Origin: Gammaproteobacteria bacterium
GTDB taxonomy: Bacteria > Pseudomonadota > Gammaproteobacteria > SZUA-229
Direction of reading: 5' to 3'
DNA length: 10,922 bases
Assembly (NCBI GenBank): GCA_029287815.1
Contig: JARFQK010000058.1
Coordinates: 1-10,922 of the forward strand
Below the pieces are notes generated by a model that did not search any database, was not told the DNA's origin, and was given only the letters and a program-made list of their open reading frames with translations. This document shows positions 1 through 7,256 of the stretch, one piece after another. Within the stretch, counting starts at the first letter, position 1. Each line of letters begins with the position of its first letter. The position numbers and the translations under genes are program-made.

Positions 1-339
1 CACGATCAGCGCGTCTTTCTCTTCGGTATTCTTTTGTGCCTGCAACAACCGGTCTTTGTATTTCTTGCTATCCTTGAACTTGAGCGCGTCGACCGGTGCA
101 TATTCCGCCCCGATTTCTTCCCGCGGTGACTCGTCCAGGAAAATCTCCAGACGGCGGCGGCCATACACACGCATGTGATGGTTGCATTTCGGACAAACTT
201 CCTGGTTACGTTCCAACTCAGCACGGTAGAGCACGGCATTACAGGCTGTGCATTTCGACCACAGGCCTTCTGGGACCGCACGTTTGTTGCCGCCTTCGGT
301 GCGAATACGCGAAGGCATCAGTTTTTCGAACCAGCTCAT
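1..339 (-). CDS. accD: Acetyl-CoA carboxylase carboxyltransferase subunit beta (partial, N-terminal 113 codons)
   Basis: AccD with AccA forms the carboxyltransferase that moves the carboxyl group from biotin on AccB to acetyl-CoA, giving malonyl-CoA for fatty acid synthesis in the cytoplasm. The visible part begins [12 protein letters not shown] and carries the AccD zinc ribbon: Cys30-x2-Cys33 and Cys49-x2-Cys52 (KCTAC and CPKC). These four cysteines are the known zinc ligands of the family. The start ATG at 339 has an AGGAG ribosome site at 348-352 with 8 nt spacing. The gene runs off the left edge; E. coli AccD is about 300 residues, so the crotonase-like catalytic part is missing from this window. 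It follows trpA by 15 nt and is probably cotranscribed with the trp genes. The product call is secure; nothing can be said of the C-terminus. Confidence 0.97.
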   Translation of the reverse strand, partial: MSWFEKLMPSRIRTEGGNKRAVPEGLWSKCTACNAVLYRAELERNQEVCPKCNHHMRVYGRRRLEIFLDESPREEIGAEYAPVDALKFKDSKKYKDRLLQAQKNTEEKDALIV

Positions 340-354
340 TATGTTCGCTCCTGC

Positions 355-1200
355 TCAGGCCGTCTTCGTCATTTCTTCAGCTGGCTTGGCATCCATCGCC
401 ACGCGCATTGAATGCAGCAATTCAGACACATCGTTGATCACACGTTGCGTCTGTTCAGGGTTGTGTTTCTGATGCGCAGCCATACGCTTGACTATAGCAC
501 TGCCGACAACAACCGCATCAGAACAAGCGGAAATCCGAGCCGCTGACTGTGCATCGCTGATACCAAAACCCACGCCGATCGGCAAATCGATTTTTTTGCG
601 TATCGTTTCAATTTTCTCTCTGACGCTGTCCGCATCGATATGGCTTGCGCCGGTGACGCCTTTCAACGAAACGTAGTAGACGAATCCGCTGGCTACACTG
701 CCGATCTTGACGATGCGCTGTTCGGTGCTCGTCGGTGCGATCAAGAACACCGGATCGATTCTGTTAGCCCTGAGTGCTGCAACATATTCATCTGCTTCTT
801 CCGGCGGCATATCGACGGTGATCACACCATCGATACCGGCTTCAGCGGCACGCCTGGCGAAATTAATATAACCGGCCACCTCGATCAAATTGAGATAACC
901 CATCATCACGATCGGCGTCGAGTCATCAAGCTTGCGGAATTCGCTGACCGCTTGAAAAACATCGTCCAACGTAATATTGAATGTCAGGGCACGCTCGGCA
1001 GCTGCCTGAATCACAGGGCCGTCGGCCATCGGGTCAGAAAAAGGCGCGCCGAGCTCGATGATATCAGCTCCCGCTTTGACCATCGCGTGCATCAACGGCA
1101 CCGTGACATCCGGGTGCGGGTCGCCGGTCATGATATAGGGTATCAGGGCCTTGCGACCCTCGCTATGCAAATGACCGAAACAAGTCCGCAAGCGACTCAC
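355..1200 (-). CDS. trpA: Tryptophan synthase alpha subunit
   Basis: TrpA splits indole-3-glycerol phosphate into indole and glyceraldehyde 3-phosphate; indole passes through a tunnel to TrpB in the alpha2beta2 complex. The 281-residue protein is of normal length and is a TIM barrel by family. The catalytic pair is present at the classical numbers: Glu49 in [11 protein letters not shown] and Asp60 in PMADGPV. The phosphate-binding parts GVTGA, GVGFGIS and VVVGSAIV are intact. The start is GTG at 1200-1198: it overlaps the trpB stop as GTGA (4 nt), and a GAGGG ribosome site lies at 1210-1214 with 9 nt spacing. This overlap suggests coupled translation, fitting the 1:1 need for the two subunits. 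The loop usually written YxNPI reads YLNLI here; E. coli also has Leu after Asn, so I do not read it as a defect. Confidence 0.98.
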   Translation of the reverse strand: MSRLRTCFGHLHSEGRKALIPYIMTGDPHPDVTVPLMHAMVKAGADIIELGAPFSDPMADGPVIQAAAERALTFNITLDDVFQAVSEFRKLDDSTPIVMMGYLNLIEVAGYINFARRAAEAGIDGVITVDMPPEEADEYVAALRANRIDPVFLIAPTSTEQRIVKIGSVASGFVYYVSLKGVTGASHIDADSVREKIETIRKKIDLPIGVGFGISDAQSAARISACSDAVVVGSAIVKRMAAHQKHNPEQTQRVINDVSELLHSMRVAMDAKPAEEMTKTA

Positions 1201-2423
1201 AGCTGTATGCCCTCGATCCTGGCAATCGTGTTGATGTCTTTGTCGCCACGTCCTGAGAGGTTGATGATCAGGCTTTGCTCAGGGCTCATCGTTGCGGCTT
1301 TTTTTACCGCAAACGCAACCGCATGACTGGACTCCAGCGCCGGGATGATACCCTCGATACGCGTCAACTGGTGAAATGCCCGAAGAGCCTCATCGTCTGT
1401 GATCGAAGTATAAGTCACACGACCGATGTCCTTCAGCCAGGAGTGCTCCGGGCCTACTCCGGGATAATCCAGTCCGGCAGACACCGAATGTGTTTCAATG
1501 ATCTGGCCGCCCTTGTCTTCCATCAGATACGTGCGATTGCCGTGCAAAACCCCAGGTTGACCCGCACACAGCGGTGCTGCGTGTTGACCGGTATCCAGGC
1601 CTTCACCCGCGGCCTCAACGCCGTACATCGCAACCGACTCGTCGCCAAGAAAAGGATGAAACAGGCCTATTGCATTGGAGCCGCCCCCAACGCAGGCGAC
1701 CAGCGCATCCGGCAGCCGGCCCGTCATGTCGAGAATCTGACTTCGAGCTTCACGGCCGATGACAGACTGGAAGTCCCTTACCATCTGCGGGTACGGGTGC
1801 GGGCCGGCGACAGTACCGATGATATAAAAGGTGTCATCGACGTTCGTGACCCAGTCGCGCATGGCCTCGTTCAAAGCATCCTTCAGCGTCCTCGATCCCG
1901 AAGTCACCGGAACCACTTCGGCGCCGAGCAGTTTCATTCGGTAGACATTCGGCGCCTGGCGTTCGATGTCTTCGGCACCCATATAGACCACGCACTCCAT
2001 ACCGAACCGTGCCGCCACCGTTGCCGAGGCCACTCCGTGCTGACCAGCACCGGTCTCCGCAATCACGCGGTTCTTGCCCATAGCGCGCGCGAGCAGCGCC
2101 TGGCCAATGGTATTATTGACCTTGTGAGCACCGGTATGATTTAGGTCCTCGCGCTTTAGAAAAATCTGCGCGCCTCCGAGGGATTTCGACAACCGCTCGG
2201 CGTAGTAGAGCGGGCTGGGCCGCCCCACGTAATAGGCCAGATCTGCATCAAACTGAGCCTGGAAATCCTTGTCTCGACAAAACTCCCGATAGGCATCGCG
2301 CAATTCATCGAGCGCTTGCATCAGGGTTTCGGACACGAAACGACCACCGTAAATGCCGAAATGACCGCGCTCATCCGGCATCGCATCATAATCGACTATT
2401 TGTTTAGCGTTAGCCATTGGCAT
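1197..2423 (-). CDS. trpB: Tryptophan synthase beta subunit (PLP-dependent)
   Basis: TrpB joins indole and L-serine to give L-tryptophan using pyridoxal phosphate. The 408-residue protein is typical of the TrpB1 class that pairs with TrpA. Lys101 in [10 protein letters not shown] is the PLP lysine (Lys87 in Salmonella). Glu123 in AETGAGQHG is the catalytic acid (Glu109 in Salmonella). The PLP phosphate loop is GGGSN at 246-250, and the C-terminal NLSGRGDKD motif is present. The ATG at 2423 is preferred over the in-frame ATG at 2417 because a GAGGT ribosome site at 2429-2433 is 5 nt from it. This start overlaps the end of trpF by 14 nt. The gene shares 4 nt with trpA downstream. The trpF-trpB-trpA cluster probably forms one transcript, but no trp leader peptide or attenuator is visible in the window. 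Confidence 0.98.
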   Translation of the reverse strand: MPMANAKQIVDYDAMPDERGHFGIYGGRFVSETLMQALDELRDAYREFCRDKDFQAQFDADLAYYVGRPSPLYYAERLSKSLGGAQIFLKREDLNHTGAHKVNNTIGQALLARAMGKNRVIAETGAGQHGVASATVAARFGMECVVYMGAEDIERQAPNVYRMKLLGAEVVPVTSGSRTLKDALNEAMRDWVTNVDDTFYIIGTVAGPHPYPQMVRDFQSVIGREARSQILDMTGRLPDALVACVGGGSNAIGLFHPFLGDESVAMYGVEAAGEGLDTGQHAAPLCAGQPGVLHGNRTYLMEDKGGQIIETHSVSAGLDYPGVGPEHSWLKDIGRVTYTSITDDEALRAFHQLTRIEGIIPALESSHAVAFAVKKAATMSPEQSLIINLSGRGDKDINTIARIEGIQL

Positions 2424-3045
2424 TATTTACCTCATTAACGAATGCCGACATCAATTCGGCACTTTTGATACCTTTGTCCTCCTCAACGCCACTACTGACA
2501 TCCACGGCCCATGGACGAACGCTGCGGATCGCATCAGCGACGTTGCCAACCGTTAAACCACCCGCCAGTATGACTGGCATTTTCAAGCGCTTCGGAACAC
2601 TACTCCAGTCGAACACTTCACCGCTACCGCCGACCCCACCGTGCGTATGACTGTCTAGCAAGAGGCCCTTGGCATTACTGAAGGCCTCTGACTGCTCAAT
2701 CAGATCCTGTTGACTCAGCGACCCCATACCTAAGGCTTTGATGTACGGCCGGGAATAACGTTCACAATCTGCAGGCTCTTCGCTGCCATGAAACTGCAAT
2801 AAATCGACCGGCACCTGGTCGAGCACAGCGTTGATCAGGGCCTTATCCGCGTCCAGAAACAACGCAACGGTTGTCACGAACGCGGGTAGCTGGCGACAAA
2901 TCTCGACCGCCTGCTCGATTTCAACGCACCGCCGGCTGCCCTGATAAAACACCAGCCCGATCGCGTCGGCGCCCAATGCGGCTGCAGCGTGCGCGTCCTG
3001 CGGTCGGGTAACACCGCAAATTTTAACACGTGTACGCGATCTCAA
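2410..3045 (-). CDS. trpF: Phosphoribosylanthranilate isomerase (TTG start)
   Basis: TrpF performs the Amadori rearrangement of N-(5'-phosphoribosyl)anthranilate in tryptophan synthesis. The conserved N-terminal motif VKICGVTR contains Cys10, the general base, and Asp131 in [10 protein letters not shown] matches the general acid. The C-terminal phosphate-binding motifs are [11 protein letters not shown] and VDVSSGVE. The open frame reaches upstream to an ATG at 3270, but that start lies deep inside truA and would add 75 residues that do not look like TrpF. I place the start at TTG 3045-3043 because it puts the motif at residues 7-14, gives 211 residues (usual for TrpF) and has a CAGGGA ribosome site at 3053-3058, 7 nt away. 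The alternative ATG at 3111 would add 22 residues and overlap truA by 23 nt. Function is secure; the start is likely but unproven. Confidence 0.93.
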   Translation of the reverse strand: MRSRTRVKICGVTRPQDAHAAAALGADAIGLVFYQGSRRCVEIEQAVEICRQLPAFVTTVALFLDADKALINAVLDQVPVDLLQFHGSEEPADCERYSRPYIKALGMGSLSQQDLIEQSEAFSNAKGLLLDSHTHGGVGGSGEVFDWSSVPKRLKMPVILAGGLTVGNVADAIRSVRPWAVDVSSGVEEDKGIKSAELMSAFVNEVNNANG

Positions 3046-3052
3046 TGGAAAT

Positions 3053-3058
3053 TCCCTG
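3053..3058 (-). promoter_or_regulatory. Ribosome binding site deciding the trpF TTG start
   Basis: CAGGGA on the minus strand lies 7 nt before TTG 3045 in the 43-nt gap between the truA stop and trpF. It is the best anti-Shine-Dalgarno match near the conserved N-terminus, and there is no in-frame ATG close by. It supports the short 211-residue TrpF. Confidence 0.55.
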
Positions 3059-3088
3059 CCTGGTGAGAAATACGGTCTCGTCCATACA

Positions 3089-3922
3089 TTACGTGGATTG
3101 ATGCCTGCCATCAACGCCAAAGATTGGTGCGATGCCGGATTCAGGCAGTTCATGTTCCGCCGGATATTGTACCGCAACCAAATAAAGGCCATCCGCTGGC
3201 GCGGTCGGCCCAGCCTGGGTCCGGTCTCTGCGCGCCAGCAGCTCGGCAAGCCATGCCACCGGTCGTTCACCGGTGCCGATCTTCAGAAGCGAGCCGACAA
3301 TGTTACGCACCATGTGGTGAAGAAAGGCGTTGGCACGAATGTCGATATAGACGAAAGCACTCGCGGACGTAATTTCAATGAACTCAACAAAGCGCATCGC
3401 ATGCTCGGCCTGACAGGCTGAGGAACGAAATGAAGAAAAATCGTTTTCGCCCAATAGTGCTTGTGCCGCCAGGTGCATCGCGGCCGTGTCGAGCGGGTAG
3501 CGCACCCAGGTCACACGGCGGCTGTAAAGGGCCGGCCTGGCGGAACGCTGTTGAATCACATAGCGATAGCTGCGCCGAGTTGCGCTGAAGCGCGCACTGA
3601 AATCGGCATCGACCGGCTTTGCCCAGTGCACACAGACATCATCCGGGAGATGGGTGTTGACACCCATGACCCAGGCCTTGAGTTGCCGCTCCGCATGTGT
3701 ATCGAAATGTACCACCTGCCCGGTCGCGTGGACGCCGGTATCGGTGCGACCGGCACAGACGACTCGAACTGGATGGTCAGCGACCCTCGAGAGCGCTCTT
3801 TCGATTTCGTGTTGCACGGTACGCGTGCCGCATGACTGCGTCTGCCAGCCGCAAAAACCGCTACCGTCGTATTCCACGCCGAGTGCAATGCGGCGGCAAT
3901 GTGGTTGCTCCGAAAGTGTCAT
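3089..3922 (-). CDS. truA: tRNA pseudouridine(38-40) synthase TruA
   Basis: TruA converts uridines 38, 39 and 40 in the anticodon stem-loop of many tRNAs to pseudouridine. The 277-residue protein has the family signatures in order: ALGVEYDGSGFCGWQ near the N-terminus, the catalytic motif AGRTDTGVHA with Asp61 as the nucleophile, SFRSSACQA in the middle and the C-terminal HHMVRNIVGSLLKIG segment. Length is normal. The ATG at 3922 lacks a clear Shine-Dalgarno sequence; the bases before it are AAAATGCCTCC. A perfect 10-bp hairpin ends 11 nt upstream of the start and may influence initiation. truA sits between fimV and trpF, the same neighbours as in Pseudomonas. Regulation is not evident beyond the hairpins in the upstream gap. 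Confidence 0.97.
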   Translation of the reverse strand: MTLSEQPHCRRIALGVEYDGSGFCGWQTQSCGTRTVQHEIERALSRVADHPVRVVCAGRTDTGVHATGQVVHFDTHAERQLKAWVMGVNTHLPDDVCVHWAKPVDADFSARFSATRRSYRYVIQQRSARPALYSRRVTWVRYPLDTAAMHLAAQALLGENDFSSFRSSACQAEHAMRFVEFIEITSASAFVYIDIRANAFLHHMVRNIVGSLLKIGTGERPVAWLAELLARRDRTQAGPTAPADGLYLVAVQYPAEHELPESGIAPIFGVDGRHQST

Positions 3923-3933
3923 GGAGGCATTTT

Positions 3934-3958
3934 ACAGCGATCGACCGGCGATCGCTGT
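3934..3958 (-). promoter_or_regulatory. Perfect 10-bp hairpin just upstream of truA
   Basis: ACAGCGATCG (3934-3943) and CGATCGCTGT (3949-3958) are exact inverted repeats around a 5-nt loop. In the minus-strand transcript the stem ends 11 nt before the truA ATG and is followed by AAAATG, not by a run of U, so it does not look like an intrinsic terminator. It could affect truA translation or bind a protein as a palindrome. The role is inferred only. Confidence 0.5.
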
Positions 3959-3983
3959 CGGCTGCGCATTCACCTTGGCCCTA

Positions 3984-4012
3984 CGAAAACGGCGCCAACC
4001 CGTATTGGGGCC
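3984..4012 (-). terminator. Possible weak intrinsic terminator after fimV
   Basis: On the minus strand GGCCCCAA (4012-4005) can pair with TTGGCGCC (3998-3991) around a 6-nt loop, giving seven pairs and one C-C mismatch. The sequence GTTTTCG follows at 3990-3984. It begins 27 nt after the fimV stop codon. The U run is only four long, so at best this is a leaky terminator that would let some transcription continue into truA. Confidence 0.3.
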
Positions 4013-4038
4013 GCTGTTACTTCGACACAGAATCCGGG

Positions 4039-7000
4039 CTAGCCGATCTGCCTGAGCAATTCCTCGGCTTCCTTCTTCTGCGTGTCGTCTCCTTCGGTCA
4101 TAACCTCATCCAAAATGCTTCGCGTGCCGTCTGCATCGCCCATGTCCAGGTAGGCTTTGGCCAGATCCAGTTTGGTCCCAACTTCGTCGATATCGTCCAG
4201 TTCCGACAGATCAAGCTCATCATCCGAATCGAGCAAGGCATCCTGAATAGCTTCGGGATCCGACACCGCTCGAGCAACCGCCTCGTCGAGCTCCACATCA
4301 TCCATATCAATCGCAACGGCGGATTCATCCTGTGTTTCCTCGACGACGTCATCATCGGTTTCCGCGGTGTCCAGCCCAAGATCAGCCGCATCGATATCAT
4401 CCAGCGAAAACGCCTCCTCGCCAGCTTCCTCGGCCTCCTCTTCTGGGACCAGCGCCACCTCTTCTTCGCTTAGATCAAGTTCGAAGTCGGAGTCAGCACC
4501 AGCCGTTTCCAACTGCTGTTCTGTGTCTTCGTCGACGCCAAGCTCAGCGGCATCGATATCGAGTGAAAATTCGTCCTCATCCGACTGAGCGACATCGATC
4601 GCCTGCGCCTCGTCTAGACCAAACTCAACCATGTCCTGGTCAGCTTCATCGTTGATCGTATCGGCCCCAGTCTCAGCCAGATCGAACTCAACGCTTTCCT
4701 CTTCGATGTCCAGGCTCGCATCAGCACCGGTTTCGGCCAGATCGAATTCCACGCTGTCGGCTGGAGTTTCGGCCGCTGCCTCGCTTTCATCGAGATCGAG
4801 GTCGAGTTCCGGCACCAGCGCTTCCTGCTCCTCGCCAAGATCAAGGTCGATGTCCGCAGTTTCGGCTTGAGTCGAGGCCAAGTCGTCCATACTCAGATCG
4901 CCAACTTTGTCCGCCGCCGCAGCCTTGAAGAGCGCGTGGTCTGGGCAAAGTCCGACGCCGATTGCAACGATCTTCTTCCACAGCGCTGTCTCTTTGCCGT
5001 CCCGGCGCTGATTCACATCTGTTGCCAGCTCGATGAATCCCTCGGCATTCTTACCGGCATCGTAGGTTTCTGCCAGCTTTGCTCGGTAGCTATCATTGTC
5101 CGGATCCTTTTTAATGGCATTTTGCAGCAACTCCTCGGCCTGCTGATAGATACCATATGCAAGATATACGTCCGCCTCAGCAATCACATCATCACGTGTG
5201 GCTTCCGTCGTCTCAGCCGTTGTATCGATCGTATCCTCGGCCGCGAAAGCTTCTGCCGGCATTTCGCTGACGCCTTGCTGCTCCTGCACCTCTACCGATG
5301 CCTCGACTGCGGGCACCGCGGTTTCAGCAACACCCTGCGCCCGCACGACCTCGGTCTCAGGCTCCTCCGAAAACATCTGATCGCCGATTTCTTCCAGATT
5401 GCTCGCAACCGCTGGCTCCTCCTCGGCTGTCCTGCGACGTCTGAGGATCAGGGCGATCAACATCAAGACCAGTAACAGGCCACCACCAGCGGCCGCCAGC
5501 AATACTGGATTGTTGAGGAACGCAGCGAGTGGGCCCTCCTTCGGCTGCATGAATGCTGGCTGCGTCGGTGGCGCCACCGAGAACTCTTCGTCCGCGGCCA
5601 TCGGCCGCTCGATCGCTTGATCGGCCGCTTCGATCTGCTCCTCTTCGAGGAAGACTTCTGGCAACTCGGCCGCCTCCTCGGCGACATCTTCTGCGGCGGT
5701 CAGCTCGTCGATCAATGCCTGCTCCTGCGCTGCCGCCTCTTCGTCGGTCAACGCTTCCTCGATCGCCGCCTGTTCACCACCGATTTCGGCCGCCTCATCG
5801 GAGACCAGCTCTTCCACGATGGCTTCGTCGATATCATCCATTGGCGGCGCGGTTTCAGCCTCAACGGGGGTCGCTGCGCGCTGGAGCTCTGCCATATCGG
5901 TATCTTCCAACGTCAGCAGCGCCTTCATTTTTTCAACCTGGCCTTCGAGCGCTGCGACCCGCTGCTGTAGCTCTTCTTTCTCGACCCGTTCGGTCTCGAG
6001 CGACTCGCGGGCGATTGCCAGCTCGGCACGCAGCTCACTCTCTGTCATCTGGGTAGGATCTTTGCTACCGGAGGCAGAGACGCCGCTGCCTGCGGCAACG
6101 ATCTCGAGGCGACCCTCGGCAGCCTGGTCTGATACGGTATCGATCCCAGCTTCACCTTCATCATCGATAGCCGTGGTCGGCTCACCGCCAGCGACAGCCT
6201 GTTGATACTCTCGCCACAACGCGTGCTGCTCTTTGACCAGAGCGATCGCTTCGGGCTTATTCAGAGCCACGATCTGGTCGCGATCCGGGATTCTGAGAAC
6301 ATACCCCCGCTTCAGACCATTCACGTTGTCGTTTATGAATGCCTCGGGATTGCTTTTTAGCAGCGCAAGCATCATTTGTTCGATCGTGACCGACTGATCG
6401 GGACGCAAGGAGTCAGCTAGGCTCCATAGGGTATCGCCGCGCTGAACTCGATAGCCGGCGGGTGAGCGATAACTACTCGTCGGCTCGGTCGACGTAGTGA
6501 CCTGGTAGGGTGATACTTGAGCCTTGGTGCTGGGCTTTGACGAAGGGGCCGAATAGACCGTGCCACTTGCTGCGCCGACCGCAGCCGCGCCGGGACTCAG
6601 ACCGCCATCCTCTGGACCGGGATCGGTGGTCGGTGCCATCGATGATGGCTCCATCGCAGCTGGTCGAATTTGCTCGCTCTCGGCAGGCGCTTGTTGCCCC
6701 CCCATGAAGACTGGCGGATCCAATAGAATCGTGTACTCACGCATCATATGGCCCTTGGGCCAGTCGATTTCAACCAGGAAGTTCAGAAAGGGCTCACGGA
6801 TCGGTTTGTCAGATGTCACTCGGATGATGGGTTTACCATCGCGTATCTCGGCTTTGAACTTCAAGCTATTGAGCAGGTACGGGCGATCGATACCCGCTCG
6901 GCTGAACTCTTCGCGAGAAGCCAGTTTCACGATGAGTGTTTCGACATCCTCAGGCGCAGCCGAGAGCAGCTCGATCTCAGCGTTCAACTCTTGATTGAGC

Positions 7001-7095
7001 GCAGTCGAGACTTCGATTTCACCCAAGCCCAGAGTGAAGCCGTAGTCCGGCATTAGCGACACCGCGAACGCCACGGAAAGAATGAATTTACGCAC
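4039..7095 (-). CDS. fimV: FimV/HubP family polar hub and pilus assembly protein
   Basis: FimV family proteins are inner-membrane, peptidoglycan-binding organisers of the cell pole that support type IV pili, twitching and type II secretion, and position chemotaxis or flagellar systems. The 1018 residues show: signal peptide (about 1-21), FimV N-terminal domain (about 22-130, starting LGLGEIEVSTALNQ), LysM (about 214-272, YRVQRGDTLWSLAD), coiled coil (about 352-408), acidic stretch (420-500), one membrane helix (about 526-551) followed by RRRR, a TPR-like segment (about 640-690), an acidic region (about 745-973) with internal repeats, and the conserved FimV C-terminal domain (about 974-1017, KLDLAKAYLDMGDADG). 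Start GTG at 7095 is the only candidate that keeps the signal peptide: an in-frame TGA lies four codons upstream, and GAGGGGA at 7101-7107 is 5 nt away. It is somewhat longer than Pseudomonas FimV (about 920 residues). No pilus genes lie nearby. Confidence 0.95.
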   Translation of the reverse strand: MRKFILSVAFAVSLMPDYGFTLGLGEIEVSTALNQELNAEIELLSAAPEDVETLIVKLASREEFSRAGIDRPYLLNSLKFKAEIRDGKPIIRVTSDKPIREPFLNFLVEIDWPKGHMMREYTILLDPPVFMGGQQAPAESEQIRPAAMEPSSMAPTTDPGPEDGGLSPGAAAVGAASGTVYSAPSSKPSTKAQVSPYQVTTSTEPTSSYRSPAGYRVQRGDTLWSLADSLRPDQSVTIEQMMLALLKSNPEAFINDNVNGLKRGYVLRIPDRDQIVALNKPEAIALVKEQHALWREYQQAVAGGEPTTAIDDEGEAGIDTVSDQAAEGRLEIVAAGSGVSASGSKDPTQMTESELRAELAIARESLETERVEKEELQQRVAALEGQVEKMKALLTLEDTDMAELQRAATPVEAETAPPMDDIDEAIVEELVSDEAAEIGGEQAAIEEALTDEEAAAQEQALIDELTAAEDVAEEAAELPEVFLEEEQIEAADQAIERPMAADEEFSVAPPTQPAFMQPKEGPLAAFLNNPVLLAAAGGGLLLVLMLIALILRRRRTAEEEPAVASNLEEIGDQMFSEEPETEVVRAQGVAETAVPAVEASVEVQEQQGVSEMPAEAFAAEDTIDTTAETTEATRDDVIAEADVYLAYGIYQQAEELLQNAIKKDPDNDSYRAKLAETYDAGKNAEGFIELATDVNQRRDGKETALWKKIVAIGVGLCPDHALFKAAAADKVGDLSMDDLASTQAETADIDLDLGEEQEALVPELDLDLDESEAAAETPADSVEFDLAETGADASLDIEEESVEFDLAETGADTINDEADQDMVEFGLDEAQAIDVAQSDEDEFSLDIDAAELGVDEDTEQQLETAGADSDFELDLSEEEVALVPEEEAEEAGEEAFSLDDIDAADLGLDTAETDDDVVEETQDESAVAIDMDDVELDEAVARAVSDPEAIQDALLDSDDELDLSELDDIDEVGTKLDLAKAYLDMGDADGTRSILDEVMTEGDDTQKKEAEELLRQIG
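4660..4755 (-). repeat. In-gene tandem repeat coding for SVEFDLAETGAD
   Basis: Residues 781-792 and 801-812 of FimV are the same 12-residue block, 60 nt apart (DNA 4720-4755 and 4660-4695). The two 36-nt copies differ at seven bases, all at third codon positions, so the protein block is kept while the DNA has drifted. A third, weaker copy (VEFGLDEA) starts at residue 823. A second acidic pair, FSLDIDAAELGVD (843-855) and FSLDDIDAADLGLD (896-909), lies further along the same cytoplasmic region. Confidence 0.85.
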
Positions 7096-7173
7096 TGGTT
7101 TCCCCTCTCATACGGTCGAGACTAGGATTTGAGCCCTGCTCTATAGTCCCCTGTTTTATTTTTGTTCTGCGTT

Positions 7174-7192
7174 TCCCACCACCACGGCGGGA
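7174..7192 (-). promoter_or_regulatory. Hairpin in the fimV leader
   Basis: On the minus strand TCCCGCC (7192-7186) pairs with GGTGGGA (7180-7174) around GTGGT: six Watson-Crick pairs and one G-U. The G-U forms only in minus-strand RNA, while the plus-strand copy would have an A-C mismatch. It is followed by A-rich sequence, not U, so it is not a standard terminator for asd. It would lie in the 5' leader of a fimV transcript. Confidence 0.35.
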
Positions 7193-7227
7193 GCGACTTC
7201 TTACAATGCTTGAGGTGTTTATAGCTA

Positions 7228-7256
7228 TATATAGGTTATAAATATGCTTTTATCAA
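7228..7256 (-). promoter_or_regulatory. Candidate sigma70 promoter for fimV
   Basis: On the minus strand TTGATA (7256-7251; five of six bases of TTGACA) is followed after exactly 17 nt by TATATA (7233-7228). The -35 box is inside the last codons of asd, and the -10 box is just past its stop at 7236. The predicted start near 7220 would give fimV a leader of about 125 nt. The surrounding bases are AT-rich against a GC-rich background and contain the overlapping palindromes TATAGCTATA (7220-7229) and CTATATATAG (7225-7234). Confidence 0.5.

Noticed and set aside
640..1326. Plus-strand open frame of 228 codons opposite trpA and the end of trpB
   Set aside because: It is antisense to well-conserved genes, its translation matches no family I recognise, and it spans the trpA-trpB junction. 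Best explained as a shadow.
1275..2144. Plus-strand open frame of 289 codons opposite trpB
   Set aside because: It lies entirely within trpB on the other strand, has no recognisable domain and no ribosome site of note. trpB has intact catalytic motifs, so this is a shadow of its codon bias.
3046..3270. Long N-terminal extension of trpF starting at ATG 3270
   Set aside because: It overlaps truA by about 180 nt, and the added residues are not TrpF-like. Motif position and the ribosome site favour TTG 3045.
3948..3955. GCGATCGC octamer resembling the cyanobacterial HIP1 repeat
   Set aside because: It is a single occurrence inside the truA hairpin in a gammaproteobacterial context, so it is not evidence of HIP1 or of cyanobacterial origin.
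4867..5475. Plus-strand open frame of 202 codons opposite fimV, Cys- and Leu-rich
   Set aside because: The acidic codons of fimV (GAA, GAG, GAT) yield long open antisense frames. The Ser-rich and Cys/Leu-rich translations here are by-products of that bias.
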